Below, one piece after another: positions 8,978-19,897 of a DNA stretch of 64,000 bases (positions are counted from its first letter, which is position 1; every line of letters starts with the position of its first letter). The stretch lies in assembly GCA_004020645.1 (NCBI GenBank), contig SAQL01000008.1:124001-188000 (forward strand), read 5' to 3'. This DNA comes from Mesorhizobium sp. (lineage in GTDB: Bacteria > Pseudomonadota > Alphaproteobacteria > Rhizobiales > Rhizobiaceae). Below the pieces are notes generated by a model, which made no database searches, was not told where the DNA came from, and saw nothing but the letters and a program-made list of their open reading frames with translations. The translations under genes were made by a program, and so were the position numbers.

Positions 8978-9010
8978 AAAGAAGGCGACCCGCAACGGCC
9001 GCCTTCTTTT
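8978..9010 (+). terminator. Rho-independent terminator after the RcnB-like gene
   Basis: Perfect 10-base arms AAAGAAGGCG and CGCCTTCTTT (8978-8987 and 9000-9009) enclose a 12-base loop, and the right arm itself supplies the T-run. It isolates the RcnB-like gene from dnaG. Confidence 0.85.
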
Positions 9011-9096
9011 GCCCTGTGAAAACCGGGTACGGTCCGCATTAGGAGTCGTCGGGTTTCGCCGGCGTGGTTATATGGAGGACAAACGAGCCGTTCCCG

Positions 9097-11088
9097 ATGC
9101 GCTTTCCACCTGCCTTCCTCGACGAGATACGCGACCGCGTGCCGATTTCATCGGTGATCGGCCAGCGCGTGGCGTGGGACAGGAAGAAGACCAACGCGCC
9201 GCGCGGCGATTTTTGGGCGTGCTGTCCCTTCCATGGCGAGAAGAGCCCGTCCTTCCATTGCGAGGACAAGAAGGGCCGCTACCATTGCTTCGGCTGCTCG
9301 GTTTCGGGCGACCACTTCAAATTCCTCACCGAACTCGACGGGATGAGCTTTCCAGAAGCGGTCGAGAAGATCGCCGACATGGCCGGCGTGCCGATGCCGG
9401 TGCGCGATGCCGAGGAGGAACGGCGCGAAAAGGAACGCGCCAGCCTGACCGAAATCATGGAAATGGCGACCGTCTTCTTCCAGGAGCGGCTGCAGGGGCC
9501 GGAAGGCGCAAAAGCCCGCGCCTATCTGCGCGACCGCGGGCTGACGCCGGCGACGCAGCAGTCGTTCCGGCTCGGCTATGCGCCCGACAGCCGCAATGCG
9601 CTGAAGGAGCATCTTGCCGCCAAGGGCGTGCCCAAGGCCGATATCGAGGCCTGCGGGCTGGTGCGCCATGGCGACGACGTTCCGGTCTCCTACGATTGGT
9701 TCCGCGACCGCATCATGTTCCCGATCCCGGATTCCAGAGGCAAGACAATCGCCTTTGGCGGGCGGGCGCTGGCAGCCGATGCGCTTGCCAAATACATGAA
9801 TTCGCCCGACACCGAGCTCTTCCACAAAGGCAACGTGCTCTACAATTTCGCCCGGGCGCGCCAAGCACTGGGAAAGGGGGCACTGGGAAAGGGGGCGCTG
9901 GCCAAGGGCCGCACGGTCATCGCCGTCGAGGGCTATATGGACGTGATCGCGCTGGCGCAGGCCGGTTTCGAGAATGTCGTGGCGCCGCTCGGCACCGCGC
10001 TGACCGAAAACCAACTCGAGCTCCTGTGGCGCATGGCCGGCGAGCCGGTGCTGTGCTTCGACGGCGATCAGGCCGGGCTGAAGGCGGCATGGCGCGCCGC
10101 CGACATGGCGCTGCCGGCGGTCCAGGCAGGCCGCTCGGTGCGCTTTGCGCTTCTGCCCGAAGGCAAGGACCCCGACGATCTGGTCAAGGCCGATGGGCCG
10201 GACGCGTTTCGCGCCGTGCTTTCCGAGGCGCGGCCGCTCGCCGACCTTTTGTGGGTGCGCGAAACGGCCGGCGGCATCTTCGACACGCCGGAGCGGCGGG
10301 CGGAACTGGAAAAGACGCTGCGCGAACTGACCAGCCGCATCCGCGACGAGAGCTTGCGCTATCACTACCAACAGGAGATGCGCGAACGGGTGCTAAGCTT
10401 TTTCGGCACCCAGCGCGGCGCGCGCCAGGGCTATCCAGGGGGGCGTCAAGATGGCCGGCCCGGCGGGCGCTTTCAGGGCAAGGGCTCAGCTCCTGGCGGA
10501 CAGTTCGCACGCGGCGGCAATGCCGGTGGACGCACCGCGATTACCGAAAGCCTTGGCCGCTCGGCGCTGGTCAAGCGCGGCGGCGAGGGGATGTCGGTGC
10601 GCGAGGCGACGATCATCGCAGCCCTTGTCAATCATCCGGCGCTGATCGATGAGAATTTCGCACATGTCGAGTTCCTCGACCTCGCCAACACCGATCTGAA
10701 GCGATTGCATGCGGCCATTCTCGATGCGATGGCGCATGACATGGCCAATGACCGCAACGCGGTGATCGCGACCATCGAACGGGCGGGCTGCGGCGAGATC
10801 TGGGCGCGCGTGGTGGCGCTGATCAAACGGGCGCGGCAATGGCCGGCGCTGGAAACAGCCGGACTTGACGATGCCCGCGACGCCTTCAGCCAGGCGCTCC
10901 ACTTGCAGCGCAGCGCGCGCACCTTACATAAGGAGCTGAAACAGGCGGAAGCGGCGCTCGCCAGCGATCCCACGGACGAAAACTACCGGCATCTCGTCGA
11001 GATCCAGGCGCAATTTCGTGATGTGCAGGCAACGGAAGCGCTGATCGAAGGGTTCGGCGTGTCTTCGGGCAGGGCCGGGCGGGTGTAG
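9097..11088 (+). CDS. dnaG: DNA primase
   Basis: This 663-residue enzyme synthesises RNA primers at the replication fork. It has the N-terminal CHC2 zinc ribbon (CPFHGEKSPSFH then CFGC), the RNA polymerase core with TOPRIM domain (VIAVEGYMDVIALAQAG, then LCFDGDQAG), and a helical C-terminal DnaB-binding region from about residue 500. A Gly/Arg-rich linker sits around 450-500 (RGGNAGGRT). The tract ALGKGALGKGALAKG just before the TOPRIM strand comes from a tandem DNA duplication (see findings). ATG 9097 begins the usual MRFPPAFLDEIRDRVP; a GTG at 9064 is the alternative. rpoD follows 386 bases downstream. Confidence 0.97.
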   Translation: MRFPPAFLDEIRDRVPISSVIGQRVAWDRKKTNAPRGDFWACCPFHGEKSPSFHCEDKKGRYHCFGCSVSGDHFKFLTELDGMSFPEAVEKIADMAGVPMPVRDAEEERREKERASLTEIMEMATVFFQERLQGPEGAKARAYLRDRGLTPATQQSFRLGYAPDSRNALKEHLAAKGVPKADIEACGLVRHGDDVPVSYDWFRDRIMFPIPDSRGKTIAFGGRALAADALAKYMNSPDTELFHKGNVLYNFARARQALGKGALGKGALAKGRTVIAVEGYMDVIALAQAGFENVVAPLGTALTENQLELLWRMAGEPVLCFDGDQAGLKAAWRAADMALPAVQAGRSVRFALLPEGKDPDDLVKADGPDAFRAVLSEARPLADLLWVRETAGGIFDTPERRAELEKTLRELTSRIRDESLRYHYQQEMRERVLSFFGTQRGARQGYPGGRQDGRPGGRFQGKGSAPGGQFARGGNAGGRTAITESLGRSALVKRGGEGMSVREATIIAALVNHPALIDENFAHVEFLDLANTDLKRLHAAILDAMAHDMANDRNAVIATIERAGCGEIWARVVALIKRARQWPALETAGLDDARDAFSQALHLQRSARTLHKELKQAEAALASDPTDENYRHLVEIQAQFRDVQATEALIEGFGVSSGRAGRV

Positions 11089-11165
11089 GTCGAAGCTTAC
11101 GAAAGAGTGAAAGTGCAGAACCGTGCTTGCGCGTCGAATCAGCGCGGCGCTTTAAGTCGGGTAAT

Positions 11166-11190
11166 TGATTCGCTTTTTTCATGCGAATCA
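11166..11190. other. Hairpin in the dnaG-rpoD gap
   Basis: TGATTCGC (11166-11173) and GCGAATCA (11183-11190) form a perfect 8-base stem around a nine-base T-rich loop. It may be a weak terminator after dnaG or an operator for rpoD. A TTGACC follows at 11203, without a convincing -10. Confidence 0.4.
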
Positions 11191-11422
11191 TGCGAGAGGC
11201 GCTTGACCTTCAGGCAGAATGACGGAATCAGGACGATTCGAAACGTTAACCCGCGCCGGCGTCGACGGGAAATGCAGCGATGTGAGGTACCGGTCACTGG
11301 ACAGGCAGTCAGCCTGCCACAGATACCAGGGTTAATCTGGACTTAACGAGAGATGCAGTTACTGGCCCGGGGAAACGCGTTCTAGCGCGAGCGCATCTGA
11401 TTTAACCGGCACGGCAGCTTAC

Positions 11423-11452
11423 GCGGCTTGATACTTATGCGGCTTGATACTT
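11423..11452 (+). repeat. Tandem 14-base repeat in the rpoD leader
   Basis: GCGGCTTGATACTT occurs at 11423-11436 and again at 11439-11452, 23 bases before the rpoD start. It falls in the expected untranslated leader. Confidence 0.6.
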
Positions 11453-11474
11453 GGCCGCTTGGAGAAAATAAAGA

Positions 11475-13496
<2,022 letters not shown>

Positions 13497-13520
13497 TACC
13501 GAGTGACGGATGAGCAATTT

Positions 13521-13544
13521 AAAGGGCGCTGCGGCGCCCTTTTT
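13521..13544 (+). terminator. Rho-independent terminator of rpoD
   Basis: AAGGGCGC (13522-13529), loop TGCG, GCGCCCTT (13534-13541), then TTT. It starts 25 bases after the rpoD stop. Confidence 0.9.
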
Positions 13545-13700
13545 CGTGGCAAAGCGATTGTCCCGCCAGACGGTGCGGTTGTTGTTGCAGCACACCTGCT
13601 GTGGGAGGATAATCTCATGTCGGATGCATTTTTGGGCGACAAACCCGGATGCCCGCCCCGGCAGTGACGCCGTGCTCCGAGGCTCCGGAGGGAGGTGTGC

Positions 13701-13994
13701 ATGACAAACTATATCGTGCTGATCAACTGGACGGAGCAGGGCGCCAAAAATGTGCGCGAGTCGCCGAAGCGGCTCGATGCCGCCAAGAAGCTGCTGGGAG
13801 ACATGGGCGGCTCGTTCAAGGCGTTTTATCTCACCATGGGCGAATACGATATGGTGGCGATCGTCGAAGCGCCTGACGATGCAGTGCTCGCTCGTTTCTC
13901 GCTGATGCTGGCGTCAGGCGGTAATGTGAGGACGCGGACGCTCAAGGCTTTCCCGGAATTGGCCTATCGCGAGATCATCGCCTCGCTCGGCTGA
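13701..13994 (+). CDS. GYD domain protein
   Basis: A 97-residue protein beginning [20 protein letters not shown], with [20 protein letters not shown] and a final strand/helix [13 protein letters not shown]. This is the GYD family (the GYD motif reads GEYD here), a ferredoxin-like fold of unknown function found as single-domain proteins in many soil bacteria. A very strong ribosome site (GGAGGGAGG) precedes ATG 13701. It stands alone between rpoD and the DCC gene. Confidence 0.9.
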   Translation: MTNYIVLINWTEQGAKNVRESPKRLDAAKKLLGDMGGSFKAFYLTMGEYDMVAIVEAPDDAVLARFSLMLASGGNVRTRTLKAFPELAYREIIASLG

Positions 13995-14146
13995 GGCGTT
14001 GCGCGGCTACAGATCCGCGCAAGCTGCCGAGCCCGGCACGGTCAGGCGCCGCTTGACGGCGCCCGGCCAGGCTGGCCCGAAATGTTGCGAGGCGAAGGTA
14101 TTTCCCGGATAGTCAGCGCAGCCCTTCAACTCGCGTCTCGAAACAC

Positions 14147-14527
14147 ATGCCCAAGCCTCTGCTGACCATCTGGTACAACACTCGTTGTCCGGTTTGCGAT
14201 GCCGGCATCAGCCGGCAAAAGCGGCGGCTGGTCGAGGCGATCAAGACCGGGCGGATCACGTTTCGCGACATCAATGCCGAGCCGGCGGCACTGGCCGGAT
14301 ACGGCGTCTCGCTGGAGGACATCCGCCGCCGGCTGCACGCAACCGATGCGGACGGCAAACTGCTGGTCGGCGCCGACGTCGCAATTGCCGTCTGGCTGAG
14401 AACGCCGGGCGAGGGGTGGCTGGCAGCGCTGTTCGGCAACCGCACTGTGCTGCCGTTGACGCGCTATGCCTATGATCGCTTCGCCGATCTTCTCTACGCC
14501 CGGAACCGGCGAAATGGCCGCTGGTAA
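14147..14527 (+). CDS. Thiol-disulfide oxidoreductase DCC family protein (DUF393)
   Basis: This 126-residue protein has the DCC family N-terminus: a strand LLTIWYNTRCPVCDAGI, giving a CxxC pair as in thioredoxin-like enzymes, then FRDINAEPAALAGYGVSLED. A LLVGADVAIAVWLRTPG segment follows and the end is basic (YARNRRNGRW). The usual family motif is YDGxCxxC; here it is YNTRCPVC. Redox activity is predicted from the motif; partners are unknown. No clear ribosome site precedes ATG 14147. Confidence 0.85.
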   Translation: MPKPLLTIWYNTRCPVCDAGISRQKRRLVEAIKTGRITFRDINAEPAALAGYGVSLEDIRRRLHATDADGKLLVGADVAIAVWLRTPGEGWLAALFGNRTVLPLTRYAYDRFADLLYARNRRNGRW

Positions 14528-14634
14528 GCGGCAGAGACAACCGTCCCGGGCCTTTTGGGACTCCGGAGAGGTTCAGCCACTGCCTTAGCCGCAAACGCGC
14601 TCTTTCAATCCCGTGCGGAATTACGTTACATCTT

Positions 14635-14684
14635 AAGATATATCTTGACTCAATCGCCTCGCCTGCCTAATTAAGATATATCGT
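14635..14684 (+). promoter_or_regulatory. PadR promoter with two operator half-repeats
   Basis: A good sigma-70 promoter is visible: TTGACT at 14645-14650, 17 bases, TAATTA at 14668-14673. The palindrome AAGATATATCTT (14635-14646) overlaps the -35, and AAGATATATCGT (14673-14684) overlaps the end of the -10. Both are embedded in TTAAGATATATC. Their placement over the promoter of a PadR gene argues for autorepression. Confidence 0.75.
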
Positions 14685-14708
14685 AAGACATAACTCAAGG
14701 AGCAGACG

Positions 14709-15377
14709 ATGCACAGACATCATCATTTCGGCGAGCATGCCGAGCGCGTTTTCATGCATATGGCCGGCAAATTCGGCGGTCGTGGCGGCGGCTTCGGCCC
14801 ATTCGGCCACGGCATGAGGGGCGGCGGGCGCGGCGGGCCGGGCGACATGTTCCGCGCCGGGCGTATGCTGGCCGACGGCGATCTCAAGCTGATCACGCTG
14901 TCGCTGCTGGCCGAGGCGCCGCGCCACGGCTACGACATCATCAAGGCGCTGGAGGAGCGCACCAGCGGCGTCTACAGCCCGAGCCCGGGCGTGGTCTATC
15001 CCACGCTGACCTTCCTTGAAGAGGCTGGCTATGCCGTCTCGTCGGCGGAAGGCAACAAGAAGGTGTTTTCGATCACCGAGGCAGGGCAGGCGCATCTCAA
15101 TGACAATCGCGAGATGATCGACCATGTGCTCGACCATCTCGAGCGTTTCGGCCGCAAGATGGCCAAGGCGCGCGACTGGTTCGGCTGGAACGAGGACGAG
15201 GATGGCGGACGTCGCGGCCGCGGCCGTTCGGAAAAGCGCAACGAATTCCGCGCCGTGCGCCAGCGGCTGCGCGCAGCCCTCGGCGACATCGTCGACGCGC
15301 CCGCTGAAAAGCAGGCCGAGGCGATCGCCATATTGATAGGGGCGGCCGAAGCCCTCGAAGCGCTGTCGCGCGATTGA
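14709..15377 (+). CDS. PadR family transcriptional regulator
   Basis: This 222-residue regulator opens with a His/Gly-rich tail (HRHHHFGEHAERVF, then FGGRGGGFGPFG), followed by the PadR winged helix at about 55-130: LKLITLSLLAEAPRHGYDII, TSGVYSPSPGVVYPTLTFLE, EAGYAVSSAEGNKKVFSIT. A helical dimerisation end follows (QRLRAALGDIVDAPAEKQAE). The His-rich tail is common in this subgroup and could bind metal, though that is unproven. ATG 14709 follows AAGGAG. Two operator-like palindromes sit on its own promoter. No exporter gene, a common PadR target, is adjacent. Confidence 0.93.
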   Translation: MHRHHHFGEHAERVFMHMAGKFGGRGGGFGPFGHGMRGGGRGGPGDMFRAGRMLADGDLKLITLSLLAEAPRHGYDIIKALEERTSGVYSPSPGVVYPTLTFLEEAGYAVSSAEGNKKVFSITEAGQAHLNDNREMIDHVLDHLERFGRKMAKARDWFGWNEDEDGGRRGRGRSEKRNEFRAVRQRLRAALGDIVDAPAEKQAEAIAILIGAAEALEALSRD

Positions 15378-15483
15378 CGTCCGGGCCGGATGCGGCCCTT
15401 GCCCGTTTGCCTAAGGACCGCTAGTGAAATCATCCTGCACCACGCTATGTGATGAAGGATGATTGCCGTTGGAGGGCGCTCCC

Positions 15484-15777
15484 ATGTCTTTTCTGAAACG
15501 TCTTTTCGGCGGTGGCGGCGGTGACGCGGGCGAACCAAAGAGTGCTGCACCGGCAAAGCAGATCGAGCACAAGGGATTTTTGATCAGCGCCACGCCCTAC
15601 AAGGCAGAAGGCCAATACCAGACCTGCGGCGTGGTTTCGAAGGAAATCGACGGCGTGGTGAAGGAACACAAATTCATCCGCGCCGATCGTTTTGCCGGGC
15701 TCGACGACGCTGTCGACATCTCGATCAAGAAGGGTATCCAACTGGTCGACGAGCAGGGCGAGAAGATCTTCGGTTAG
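15484..15777 (+). CDS. HlyU family protein
   Basis: A 97-residue protein starting MSFLKRLFGGGGGDAGEPKS; the rest carries the HlyU domain (EHKGFLISATPYKAEGQYQT, CGVVSKEIDGVVKEHKFIRA, then DRFAGLDDAVDISIKKGIQL). HlyU of Vibrio is named as an activator of hemolysin expression, but that is a different fold; alphaproteobacterial HlyU-domain proteins are small and uncharacterised. ATG 15484 is chosen over an in-frame upstream start seven codons earlier because it gives the conserved MSFLKRLFGGG. It converges on pnkp with four bases between stops. Confidence 0.85.
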   Translation: MSFLKRLFGGGGGDAGEPKSAAPAKQIEHKGFLISATPYKAEGQYQTCGVVSKEIDGVVKEHKFIRADRFAGLDDAVDISIKKGIQLVDEQGEKIFG

Positions 15778-15781
15778 ATCC

Positions 15782-18352
15782 TCACAGTCTTGGATCGATT
15801 GGCTCGCTCTCCAGCGCCAGCACGCCAAAAACGCACTCGTGAATCCGGCGTAACGGCTGCTTGGCGACAAATCGCTTCAGCGCCTCGTGGCCGAGCGCGA
15901 GTTCCCTGAGCGCCAAGCTGCGCTTGCCGCCCAAGCTACGCTCTCGCAGGCGGATCAGGTTGTCCGGCGCATCATAATCGGGGCCATAGATGATGCGCAG
16001 GTATTCTCGGCCGCGGACTTTCAGCGCCGGCTGGATAAGCCCCTTCTTGCTCCGGCTGATGAAGTCGCGCGGTTTAACCACCATGCCTTCGCCACCCGAG
16101 CCCGTCAGTGCCTCCCACCAGGCGACAGCCTCCGCACACGCGCTGTCGTCGGCCGGATCGACCGTGTGCCATCGCGTGCGCGTTACCACGCCATCGCCGG
16201 CAGCCAGACGGTCTGCAAGCCTCATGTGCCAAACGTGGTCCTGGTCAAAACAAACACGCCCCTCGCTGGCGAGCAGGTGGAACGGCGCAACCTTCAGGTC
16301 ATCGATGCCCGAGACTGGCCACACATAGGGTGCCCAGGCGGTGGCGTATTTGGCCGCACGCGAAGCCCGGTCCTCAAGGCGCGCGTCGAGGGCGGTTGCA
16401 TCGACGCCGCGCGCCATCGCACGGGCAAGCGCCTCGCGACTGACCTGGAAGCCGGCGGCCGAGGACGTTGCCACCGGCGCATACTGGCTTTCAATCAAGT
16501 TGCTGGCCTTGGCCGACCAAGGCATTATCTCGGTGTCCAGCAGCAGCCAGTCGCTGTTCAATTCGTTCCACAGGTCCGCCGCTTCGACGCTGGCGCGGAG
16601 ACGGGCAAGCAGGCCTTCCGTCATGGCCGGATCGTTAAAAAAGGAGCGTCCGGTCCGGGTCCAGATCGCGCCGGTTCCATCGCCCAACGTCCCGAAGCGG
16701 TCACGCGCCGTCTGTGCGTTTCGGCACAGCGCGATCACTGCCCGCGAACCCATGTGCTTCTCCTCGCATACCACCTGAGCGACATCACGTTCGCGGAAGT
16801 AAGCGAAGGCGTCCTCGGGGCGCTCAAGCCAGCCGCCTTGGCTGCTCGTCTCTGATGGCGACATCGTCGGCGGCAGATAGATCAGCCATTGCGGCGGCAG
16901 CGCGAAGCGGCTCATCACCTCCAATGCTGCCGAGGCGTTCTCCTCGGCTACGACGATCCGGCCCCTCAGTTCGGTCTCGATCCAACGGCGACCGGAGACA
17001 TCCTGGTAGTCGAGCACCTGGTCGGCGTCGGCCTGTGCCGATTTGCCCGCACCGGACTCGCCCAGCGGACGTATCGGCTCCGACCAGGTCTGGACGGCTG
17101 GGACATCGACCAGTTCGCGTTCCGGCCAGCGCAAAGCCGTCAATTTGCCGCCGAATACGCAGCCGGTATCGATGCACAGGGTGTTGTTGACCCACTCGGC
17201 CGACAGCACCGGCGTGTGGCCATAGATCACGGCCGTCTTGCCACGATAGGCCACGGCCCAGTCCGCTCGTACGGGCAGGCCAAATTCGTCGATCTCGCCT
17301 GTGGTCTCGCCGTAGAGGGCAAATTCACGCACGGCGCCGGAGCCACGCCCTATCATCTCTTCCCTAAGGCCAGCATGGGCGACTGCGAGGCGTCCGCCGT
17401 CCAGCCAGACATGGCTTCGCAGGCCGTCGAGGAAGGCCGGCAGGGCCTCTCGCAAACCGCGATCCTGAGCGTCCAGCTGGTCGATCGTCTGCTGAAGGCC
17501 GTGGGCGACCGCGACCTTGCGGCCCTCCAGCCATCGGCCGAGCTTGCGTTCGTGATTGCCTTGGACACAGTAGGCAGTACCGGCTGCGACCATGCTCATA
17601 GCGATGCGCAGGACATCGGGCGCGTTGGGGCCGCGATCGACGAGGTCGCCGACAAAGACGATCTTGCGGCCCTCCGGTGGGGTCACGGCAACTGTCCGGT
17701 GATCCTCGGACCAAGCGACGCTGTAGCCGAGTCGACTGAGCAGGATCTGAAGTTCATCGGCGCAACCGTGGATATCGCCTATGATATCGAACGGACCGTG
17801 ATCGTTGCGCTTGTCGGTCCACAGCGGTTGGCGCGAGACCTTGGCCATGTCGATGCTGGTCTCGCTGGTGAGCTTCCAGACCTGGCGGAAGCCCTCACGT
17901 TGCAGGCCGCCGAGACCCTTGCGGATTTCCCTCGTCATGCGTTGGGCCACCCCGGGCCCGAACGGCCGGTCGGGGCGCGACGCGTTGCGCGCGACGCAGA
18001 CATCGACACCAGGATCGATGACCACCGCGACTGGCAGAGCGTGCCACCTGCGCGCCAGTTCGACCCAGGCCTTGCGGTCGGCGGCCCGCACATTGGTGGC
18101 GTCGATGACGGCCAGCTTGCGGTGCTTGAGCCGTTTGCCGGCGATCTCGCGCACCAGATCGAAGGCATCGGCCGAGACGTCGTGATCAGTCTCGTTGTCG
18201 GTAATGAGCCCGCGGCAGCGATCCGAGGAAATGATCTCGGTCGGCAGGAAATGCTTGGCGGCGAAGGTCGACTTGCCCGATCCGGTCGAGCCGATCAGCA
18301 CAACCAGAGCGTAGTCAGGGATGGTGAGATCAGTCTTGTCGGGCTCTCTCAT
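15782..18352 (-). CDS. pnkp: Polynucleotide kinase-phosphatase-ligase (bacterial Pnkp)
   Basis: This 856-residue three-domain RNA repair enzyme has a kinase at about 1-170 (P-loop GSTGSGKST), a metallophosphoesterase at about 185-430 (DIIGDIHGCADEL, VFVGDLVDRGP, GNHERKLG, YGHTP) and a ligase-like adenylyltransferase at about 470-856 (EEKHMGSRAVI with the nucleotidyl Lys, LLLDTEIMPW, GEGMVVKPRDF). It heals cleaved RNA ends and, with Hen1, seals them; ligation by Pnkp needs Hen1. All three active-site sets look intact. ATG 18352 overlaps the hen1 stop as ATGA, so the two are translationally coupled. Confidence 0.96.
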   Translation of the reverse strand: MREPDKTDLTIPDYALVVLIGSTGSGKSTFAAKHFLPTEIISSDRCRGLITDNETDHDVSADAFDLVREIAGKRLKHRKLAVIDATNVRAADRKAWVELARRWHALPVAVVIDPGVDVCVARNASRPDRPFGPGVAQRMTREIRKGLGGLQREGFRQVWKLTSETSIDMAKVSRQPLWTDKRNDHGPFDIIGDIHGCADELQILLSRLGYSVAWSEDHRTVAVTPPEGRKIVFVGDLVDRGPNAPDVLRIAMSMVAAGTAYCVQGNHERKLGRWLEGRKVAVAHGLQQTIDQLDAQDRGLREALPAFLDGLRSHVWLDGGRLAVAHAGLREEMIGRGSGAVREFALYGETTGEIDEFGLPVRADWAVAYRGKTAVIYGHTPVLSAEWVNNTLCIDTGCVFGGKLTALRWPERELVDVPAVQTWSEPIRPLGESGAGKSAQADADQVLDYQDVSGRRWIETELRGRIVVAEENASAALEVMSRFALPPQWLIYLPPTMSPSETSSQGGWLERPEDAFAYFRERDVAQVVCEEKHMGSRAVIALCRNAQTARDRFGTLGDGTGAIWTRTGRSFFNDPAMTEGLLARLRASVEAADLWNELNSDWLLLDTEIMPWSAKASNLIESQYAPVATSSAAGFQVSREALARAMARGVDATALDARLEDRASRAAKYATAWAPYVWPVSGIDDLKVAPFHLLASEGRVCFDQDHVWHMRLADRLAAGDGVVTRTRWHTVDPADDSACAEAVAWWEALTGSGGEGMVVKPRDFISRSKKGLIQPALKVRGREYLRIIYGPDYDAPDNLIRLRERSLGGKRSLALRELALGHEALKRFVAKQPLRRIHECVFGVLALESEPIDPRL

Positions 18353-19731
18353 CGCGTGAACACCGCCATCTGCGTGGGCGCCCCCAGGACAGGGTCCTCG
18401 GCCCCGATGCCGCTGATGGCGGCGGCATAGCCATAGGTCTCACCGATTTTGGCCGCCCAGGCATCGAACTGGGCGCGGCTCCATTCGAAGCGGTGGTCCG
18501 GGTGGCGAAAGGCGCCAGGGGCCAGGTTGGCGAACAGGGTGTTGTAGTCCGCATTCGGAGTGGTCACGATCACCGACTTGGGCGCCGTCTCGCCGAAAAC
18601 GACGCGTTCGACCAGAGGCAGCCTGTCCTCGTCTAGATGCTCGATGACTTCGACCAGCACCGCAACGTCGGCCTCGGCCCAGCGGCTATCCCGATACGTC
18701 AGCGATCCATGTAGCAGCGTGACCCGACCCTCGGGCGGCCCGCCGAACTCGTTCAGCTTGAGACGCTTGGCAGCCCATTCCAGTTCGCGGACTGCAGGAT
18801 CAAGTCCAAACAGCTTGTGGACCCATCGTTCGCGCACGAGCCGATAGAGTAGCTTGCCTTCGCCGCATCCCAAATCCGCAATAGTGGTTCCGCCGGTGGC
18901 CCGAATGGCCTGCACCACAGCGTCCATACGCAGGTCGTTCAGCCGGATCGGCACCTCCAGCGCCTCCTCGGGCGCAACGCGGACTTCAGGAGGCAGTGCC
19001 TCGCCGGCCGTCTCGGGAGCCAATCGCTCCAGGGCGATACGGGCCAAAGTCCCGCGATTGCGCAGATAGCGGCGTACGATCAGGTCTTTGGCGGGATGGT
19101 TTTCCAGCCAGCCCTCGCCCTTGGATAGCAGCTTGTCGATCTCGGCCTCGCCGACCCAGTAGTGCTTGGCGTCGTCCATCACCGGGATCAGGACATAAAG
19201 GTGGTTCAGCAGTGCACTTAGCCGGCCAGTGCCGGTCAACTTCAAATGGCCGTACTGGGTGCGGCTTGCACCAGACCCGACATGCTCGATCGGGGTCAGA
19301 TCGACGGTCCACCCCAAAGGTTCGAACAGGCCTCGAACCAGAGCCTCACCGCCGCGCATCGGCAGCGGTGTCACCACTGCCTCCAGCGGCAGGTCGCTGT
19401 CGGCCAGTTCCTGGCGCTCCTTTGATATGCCGGTCATAGCGGTCCGTAGCGTTTTGTTTAGCGCCACCGACAGGAAGGACGATGCCGCATAGGGCCGGTC
19501 GTTTACATACTGGTCCAGCAGGCCTTCCGCCTGACCTTTGCCCCGCACGAGCCCTATCGGGTCGACGTCGAGCAGTAGTGCAGCCTCGCAACGCTCTTCG
19601 GTCGCCTCGGGATAGAACAGCCACGCCTTGCCGAAGGCCAGGTCGGTCTCGTGCAGACGATCGGGATGCTTGTGCAGCAAGAAGCCGAGATCTGTGGCCG
19701 GACGATGCGTTGTGGCGACGGAGACGAACAT
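18349..19731 (-). CDS. hen1: 3'-terminal RNA ribose 2'-O-methyltransferase Hen1
   Basis: This 460-residue protein has an N-terminal Pnkp-activating domain (about 1-240; THRPATDLGFLLHKHPDRLH is the family opening) and a C-terminal SAM methyltransferase (from about 260; TTIADLGCGEGKLL, VEVIEHLDEDRL, VIVTTPNADYN, HPDHRFEW). The Glu-Glu-His-His metal site of Hen1 is present in EVIEHL plus the later HPDH. It methylates the repaired junction so that the RNA cannot be cut again at the same place. It is first in the two-gene operon with pnkp; a strong terminator separates it from azoR upstream. Confidence 0.96.
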   Translation of the reverse strand: MFVSVATTHRPATDLGFLLHKHPDRLHETDLAFGKAWLFYPEATEERCEAALLLDVDPIGLVRGKGQAEGLLDQYVNDRPYAASSFLSVALNKTLRTAMTGISKERQELADSDLPLEAVVTPLPMRGGEALVRGLFEPLGWTVDLTPIEHVGSGASRTQYGHLKLTGTGRLSALLNHLYVLIPVMDDAKHYWVGEAEIDKLLSKGEGWLENHPAKDLIVRRYLRNRGTLARIALERLAPETAGEALPPEVRVAPEEALEVPIRLNDLRMDAVVQAIRATGGTTIADLGCGEGKLLYRLVRERWVHKLFGLDPAVRELEWAAKRLKLNEFGGPPEGRVTLLHGSLTYRDSRWAEADVAVLVEVIEHLDEDRLPLVERVVFGETAPKSVIVTTPNADYNTLFANLAPGAFRHPDHRFEWSRAQFDAWAAKIGETYGYAAAISGIGAEDPVLGAPTQMAVFTR

Positions 19732-19838
19732 CGGCGACCGATAGCGCAGACAAGCAGAATAACCAATGGTGCCGCGCGGCTATCCGGGTAAAAGCCATCC
19801 AACACTTTGACTCGGGCGCAGCCGCGCTAGCAGATCGC

Positions 19839-19871
19839 AAAAAAGGCAGGCGCCCGGCGCCTGCCTTTTTT
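19839..19871 (-). terminator. Bidirectional terminator after azoR
   Basis: GGCAGGCGC (19845-19853), loop CCG, GCGCCTGCC (19857-19865), flanked by six A on the left and six T on the right. It ends azoR transcription before hen1. Confidence 0.9.
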
Positions 19872-19897
19872 CGGTTCTGATACCAGTTGTTCGCGCT

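Noticed and set aside
9148..10371. Long open frame opposite dnaG
   Set aside because: Antisense shadow; the sense frame is unmistakable primase.
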